A stretch of DNA of 64,000 bases from Ostrinia nubilalis (taxonomy: Eukaryota > Arthropoda > Insecta > Lepidoptera > Crambidae), in contig NC_087098.1 in NCBI RefSeq assembly GCF_963855985.1, forward strand, positions 13,350,501-13,414,500, read 5' to 3'. A program made the translations under genes and the position numbers. Numbering within the stretch: position 1 is the stretch's first letter; the number at the start of each line of letters is the position of its first letter. Below are positions 58,775 to 64,000 of this stretch, one piece after another. A model generated the notes under the pieces. It was not told the DNA's origin. It did no database searches and saw only the letters and a program-made list of their open reading frames with translations.

Positions 58775-59763
58775 TTTTATTGGGCTATCAACATGAGATA
58801 CAGTATTATACACAATTAAAAAAATTAAGCCAAAGGTCTCTAGCTAACTGCTCTCACACAAACGATAACCACAGCATGCATAATATTATAATGTAAGCAA
58901 CCCGTGAACTTTACACAATACAATAACATAATATAGTACCTAATTACAACTTTGAATTTAAACAACAAAAAGAAAGCAACAAAAAAATAAAATAATAAGA
59001 GGCCTCCTAGATGCATGCCACCAGGGGCACGTCACCCGTCTTAATTGTTTTTAAGAAACCAGCGAGACTTTGAAAATGTATATCAAGTTCTGGCAACTTT
59101 TTGCTGAGATCATTGTACAAACGAGATACACGAACAATTGGTGAATTGCGACCCATCCTCGTCCTACAAAATCTATTTCTAAACAATCCACAAGGGTAAC
59201 GTGGTATTCTCAAGGGCACGTTATAGGCAAGCTGACCCAGCAAGACAGGACTATCAATGTGGTTGTTCACCAATTTATGGAGGTAGGTCATATCCATATA
59301 TACACGTCTCACAGAAAGCGGATCCAAACCAAAATACTTTGCTTTATCTGGGTAGGCCTTAATTGTTCTCGGCATCCTGAAACGATAAGACAGACTACGG
59401 ATCAGTTTCTTTTGAATTCTTTCAATCCTATTGATATGCACATTATATCCTGGACACCAAACCGTGCTGCAGTATTCAAGCTTACTCCTAACGTAGCTAT
59501 TATAGAGCAGGATGACTGTAGAACGCCTTCTAAAACCCTTTGTACTTCTTAGTATGAAGCCGAGAGATTTATTTGCTTCCTTAATTATTTTGTCAATGTG
59601 TTCCGTGAATCGCAACTGGCTATCCATTACAACTCCAAGATCCCTAATAGTTTTAACTTCTTCGAGCTTATCACCTGCAATTGTGTACTCAGTGGATAGC
59701 TTATTGCGTTTTCTGGTGAATTTGATGTGGTGACATTTTGAGGAATTCAAAAACATTTTTTAT
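58742..59763 (-). mobile_element. 5'-truncated LINE 3' end with (TAAA)n tail
   Basis: The minus-strand frame 59756-59007 encodes 249 residues of the C-terminal part of a Jockey/CR1-type protein: KCHHIKFTRKRNKLSTEY, IRDLGVVMDSQLRFTEHI, RSKLEYCSTVWCPGY, RIERIQKKLIRSLSYRF, ending DVPLVACI. The reverse transcriptase core is missing. The 3' end is a run of TTTA (58745-58780 on the plus strand), the usual simple-repeat tail. The frame is unbroken, so a fairly recent truncated insertion. Confidence 0.85.
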
Positions 59764-59779
59764 TATAATATATAAAAAT

Positions 59780-59935
59780 GTGTGCGTGGGCAAGCCTCCC
59801 ACTAGTTGGACCGACGATCTGGTTAAGGTCGCGGGAGGTGCCTAGATGCGAGTGGCGCGGGACCGGGCTTTGTGGAAATCCTTGGGGGAGGTCTTTGTCC
59901 AGCAGTGGACGTCTTTCGGCTGAAACGAACGATCG
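59780..59935 (+). mobile_element. RTE 3' end
   Basis: Tail with WTDDLVKVAGG, ALWKSLGEVFVQQWTSFG and a stop. It begins almost where the LINE at 58742-59763 ends. Confidence 0.75.
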
Positions 59936-61269
59936 AACGATATCAAAACTGCGTAAAAAAATGACATTAATTGTATGACATATTGTGCAGCGCCCCTAGC
60001 GGCTACTTTCAAGAAACAAAATCTTCATAGACATTTTTGACGTACTCGCTAGCGAGCACACCTAACGTAAACTCATGGTAGGTACACAGAAATCATTCAG
60101 AGCTTTTGATATATATTTTGGGTGTTTGGACAATTTATAAAAACGTTTAAAAAAACACTAAGTTGTGTGAAAACATTAAACAATGTCTCACGATGTACGT
60201 CAAGCGTGGTTACTCTTCGCTGTACATTCATTAGGTAGTATGTTTCTCCCGCCCATTGTAACCCACGCTCTAAGCTCCTGCAGTTTGTCCTTTGTGCTTT
60301 GAAAGTATTATTCCATTTTAACTTTTTATGAAAATAAATTAATACTTTATTTAAATCCTTCTTAAAATCTTTTTAAAAAGGCTGATTCTGTTAGCTCTAA
60401 GTCGGGATGAATGAACTGAATAGATAGAAACAAGACAACTTAAGTGTTCACCAATGCAATCAAATACATACTTAATGCCAACAAAATTTATCTTTTCAGT
60501 TAATTTATTAAGTAATATTTTTTCAGACAGTCGGTTTTAGACAGTCGTACACAGCCGCGTGTTTTGTTTTTTCGATAGTATTTTATTTTTTAACTACACA
60601 GTTTGCAATTTCACATCGATTATAATGTAGATCCTGAAATGTATCTTAATCTGGTTGACTGTACAAAGAATCGAAGTATTTCCACGCGTAACTTTACTAG
60701 TAGCTAATGTGAAAAATTCCATTAGTAACGTAATAGATACAACAGTGGGAAAAGTAGGTACAACGAAAATCATAAATAATAATATCGTAAGAAATAAAGC
60801 AAAGCTCTACTTTTCGCGTTGCATGTCAGGTTGCCATTTTTCTTCCACAACGGCGCAACTTTCACTGTATCTTCCAACCATTTGTTCGTGATTAATAATT
60901 ATCAAGTTTCTTTCCAACAAAAAGGAACTATTACCAACTATTTATTAGCAAAACTTTACTAGGACCGAACCTTTAATAATACATTTCCTACTTTATTACT
61001 TGTAGCTAACCTCAAACTTACTATAGCTCATAAATAAACTAAACGATATTAAAAACAACCACGATCTTTCTGTAGGATAGACCGGTGGTGAGATTTTAGG
61101 TGAACGAGTAAAATAATAAACCGAAAACGTTCAATTGAGATTACTAGAAGCTGTATCAGAAAGCACTAATCGTAGTATAAAATGGTCATGGTCGAAAAAC
61201 GTCATGGATTTTAGTCAGTGCCACAACAACGCATCGAGACTAAATTCCTCGGTGTAGATGTCTTACTTA
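59936..61269. other. AT-rich, nothing recognised
   Basis: The longest frame, 60655-60891 on the plus strand, has no recognisable features. Confidence 0.35.
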
Positions 61270-61388
61270 GGCTGAGTTGCATCACCTAACTTTGACCGTA
61301 ACTTTAACGATAACCGGTGATTTTTGTATAGAGTTTGACACATTTTTGACATTTGTCAAAGTTAAATTAATGGTGGTGCAACCCAGCC
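61270..61388. mobile_element. Harbinger-like MITE, second copy
   Basis: Same ends as 58125-58245 (GGCTGAGTTGCATCACCTAA). TTA at the left, TTC at the right, so the duplication has decayed. Confidence 0.75.
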
Positions 61389-62802
61389 TTCCAGTGACCA
61401 CAACACGTTGTGAGCTGTTTTTACAAACGGCTAGTCGGTCGTCTCTATCACGAATTTGTAGAGCAACTTGTGCTCAAAACGCGTCATGGCATTTCTTCAT
61501 TGCCATAAAGCGTCGTGGCTGTTTCCCTAAGCGGCCATAGATAACACGAGAATTGAATCTGAACGTTTTTGGTCTTTGAGCATAACACATTACTCGTAAT
61601 AATACTAAATAAGTTCTCATTAAAGCCAAACGACCGTCCAGCTCATAAAGCGCTTAGTATTCCAAGCACGAGACGGATGGTGCCATTACGTAGTTTGTTG
61701 CTTTGCCAAGAAATAAACTGCAAGATTCCTTGCATGTGTGAGATTGCATGCAAGTTTTGGAATTTGACTAAACTGTACTTAACGTAGTAAAACAAATTTA
61801 CACAAAAAGCACGATGTTGTTTCATGAAGCGCTCCATAGTGACCAAAAATTCATAGAATTATTATACATAGTTGCCCATCAAGCACGCGTCTCTACCTCG
61901 AACCGTTTTCGACAAAACAAGCATTGCTATTTGCAAACATTTTTATCCCACCCTGTATTACATTCTATTTACGAATAAGAATAATTTTCTTGAAAGCATT
62001 CTAAGAATTCTAGAGCAAACGTAAATAGCCAAGCACGCATAATGCCGCGAATTGTTTGAAACACAAAGCCAGACCGCAGGCTCGTTTGCTAAATGCTTTT
62101 TGGGAATGCTGCAGAGAAGTGTCATTGGAATTTTTCTGACTATTAAAGAAATAGCATACTGCATTTATAATTATATTGTTATCACAGTCAAAATATTTTA
62201 ATTACGATTTGTTAGGAGTTATAACTGTTGTATTTTAATGTGAGTAAAGGGTGGGCCAAATTTTTTTGCAAAAATAACAACGCTTGATTTCTCCAAAACG
62301 GTTCAAGGAATCAAGCGAATTTCATGAAGTTTTAGTCGCCTTTGAGCGTCTCCTGGGACAACAGCATGCTTTTTGTGTATTTTAAAACGTTTTATAAACG
62401 CCTTACATTAATCAGTTCGACATTCCATTGTTTGTTGGCGTAGAAATATTTTCTCCTTATAATTGTCTTCTCTAATTCCTACTTAATATGCGTTTAGCCG
62501 CCGTGCTTCAGTAGTGAGCAATATTCCTTGCCAACATCCATTGTTCGCGTTCATATATTATCATGAAATATGTTCACTCATGGGAGGTGACGACATCTGG
62601 CGTCGGCATCTGAAAGTCTTCATTAACTGCAGCGAACAATGCTGGTGTGCTGCGCTTTGTGATGCCGGTACCATTGGTGCTTCTCTTTTTATAGAGGAAG
62701 GTAAACGGACCAACAGGTGATCTGATAGTGAGCAATCATCTACCATTTGCAGTCACGTTTGCAATGCAAGGATTTATTGTTTTAAACTTTCATTGTCACC
62801 AA
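61389..62802. other. Non-coding; weak LINE tail near 62660-62760
   Basis: On the minus strand, 62760-62660 resembles the LINE 3' end seen at 40830 (CTCACTATCAGATCACCTG against CTTACCATCAGGTGATCCG), followed by other degraded sequence. Otherwise nothing. Confidence 0.3.
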
Positions 62803-62898
62803 CATAATAATTATTATTTACGGGATTGCATCCGATATCGAAAACTCAAAATTAAGGTAAGTAGGCATGGTAGCAATCCCGTAAATAATAATTATTAT
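62803..62898. repeat. Inverted repeat, ~25-bp arms
   Basis: ATTATTATTTACGGGATTGC at 62809-62828 is mirrored by GCAATCCCGTAAATAATAAT at 62872-62891, with a 43-bp spacer. A small fold-back MITE. Confidence 0.75.
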
Positions 62899-63031
62899 AA
62901 TGCAAGAACTGCCTGTATTTTGATTTTCATTAAGTAAGGGTTCTTAACAAAATATCTATATTACAAGGCATTTTGTAAATAATATAATGGCATAATCATG
63001 AAATACATAGATCGACCTGTCGCAGCGATCT

Positions 63032-63233
63032 GTACCTCTAGTAGGAAAAACTTTCGAGTTCGTTTCGTTGCGTATTCAAAGTGTCATCGAAAAATTTTGT
63101 ATGAAAAATTAAACAGCGCCCCCTATATTATAGCCGCCCTAGGGGGCGCTGTTTAATTTTTCATACAAAATTTTTCGATGACACTTTGAATACGCAACGA
63201 AACGAACTCGAAAGTTTTTCGTACTAGAGGTAC
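63032..63233. mobile_element. Near-perfect palindromic MITE
   Basis: Arms of about 92 bp (GTACCTCTAGTAGGAAAAAC through AAAATTAAACAGCGCCCCCT) mirror each other almost base for base around a short AT-rich centre. About 202 bp in all. Target duplication not clear. Confidence 0.85.
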
Positions 63234-64000
63234 TGAACATAATTTTCACATTGCAATTTAGCCTAAGCTGTATACATTGCACAAGTCGTTTGGTGTAACA
63301 AACTATCAATGTTACTCAGCCGTAATATTACCAAGTTTTTTTTCTCTTGCCGCAGACTGTGCTGTGGACAATCTGTGATAAACTAACGAGTTGCAATGGT
63401 GCCACCCCAGCGAACTGGCTATCTGTTGGATCCACGCTAATAAAGTGTGCGCGAGCGTGGTGTCTGAGGTGTGAGCCGGTAAAATGTCACATGTATCTGG
63501 ATCAATGATCTAATGGCGCAAGTACACTATGCGGGAAATTGGCCGAGACGTAATAGTGTGAACACCATCTCGGTTACTTTCTCCTTCCGCCACCCGTACG
63601 TCGCCCATTCTTCGGTATGTGATCTACCGCTTCGTCTCGGTTTTTCCGTTTATTGGGCCATAAAGATTTGTGTAACATACGTTTTCATTTCTTCAAAATT
63701 ATTTTCTTGTAAATTTTTTCATCGTATTACTTTTCAAGTTATGTTATCATTCTCTTCACTCCTTTAAAATATTAACGAAATGAGAATAACTATTTTTTTT
63801 AAGAATCTGATGGATTATATGTATTTAAGTCGTTTATGTACATATGTATTTGTATAAAATTATTATTTAAAACTTTTCGATAAGATTTTCTCCTTCGTTT
63901 ATGTTATCTACTCTAAACAGTCTTTACTCTAAATATTACTCTAAATTAGTTGTTGAAACGACGCTATAAATTTCAAAAAAACTTTCAGACATTTGTTGGC
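63234..64000. other. AT-rich, nothing recognised
   Basis: No frame or repeat I can support up to the window end. Confidence 0.3.

Noticed and set aside
60655..60891. 78-codon plus-strand frame
   Set aside because: No recognisable motif, no splice context, AT-rich surroundings.
62514..62937. Frames around a GC-richer patch
   Set aside because: Overlap a degraded LINE 3' end and a small palindrome; no supporting coding evidence.

Overview
This is a eukaryotic window, most likely from a moth or butterfly (Lepidoptera). Compact genes with short phase-matched introns sit in AT-rich DNA packed with Lepidoptera-typical repeats: RTE-type LINE 3' ends, tRNA-derived SINEs, repeats ending in a (GACA)n run, hAT, Tc1/mariner-like and Harbinger-like MITEs, and LINE fragments. 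The species cannot be named from the sequence.

Layout. 1-11.8 kb is repeat territory. It holds a gag-like retrotransposon ORF (614-1864), an inverted-repeat element around a C-rich minisatellite (2.8-4.6 kb), one candidate terminal coding exon for a small membrane protein (4945-5065, +) and a large fold-back DNA transposon (5.45-9.1 kb) with another DNA transposon nested in it. 11.8-25.4 kb (-) is a ten-exon RhoGAP gene of the ARHGAP19 type; I could join all exons in phase to 888 codons. Its intron 5 holds an array of more than 20 partial copies of its own exon 5 (16.9-22.9 kb). 26.3-27.0 kb (-) is LSm1 (three exons). 28.3-30.7 kb is an inverted-repeat element interrupted by a LINE reverse transcriptase. 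31.6-33.7 kb (+) is a Dok-type PH/PTB adaptor (two exons). 35.0-35.6 kb (-) is a DNL-type zinc-finger mitochondrial chaperone partner (DNLZ/Zim17). 36.96-44.26 kb (+) is MMS19 (seven exons), with a nest of transposons in its intron 4. 44.3-64 kb has no complete gene: nested hAT elements, MITEs, RTE tails, a LINE 3' end, one convincing orphan first coding exon (48034-48147, -) and one weak promoter-like site near 51.65 kb.

Function. The genes are ordinary housekeeping or signalling genes: Rho GTPase control, cytoplasmic mRNA decay, tyrosine-kinase adaptor signalling, mitochondrial Hsp70 upkeep and cytosolic Fe-S delivery. DNLZ and MMS19 are divergently arranged, and both relate to Fe-S protein biogenesis. 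I do not claim a new molecular system. The strongest oddity is the exon-5 array inside the RhoGAP gene, in which exon pieces, RTE fragments and MITEs were amplified together and most copies kept a 5' splice site.
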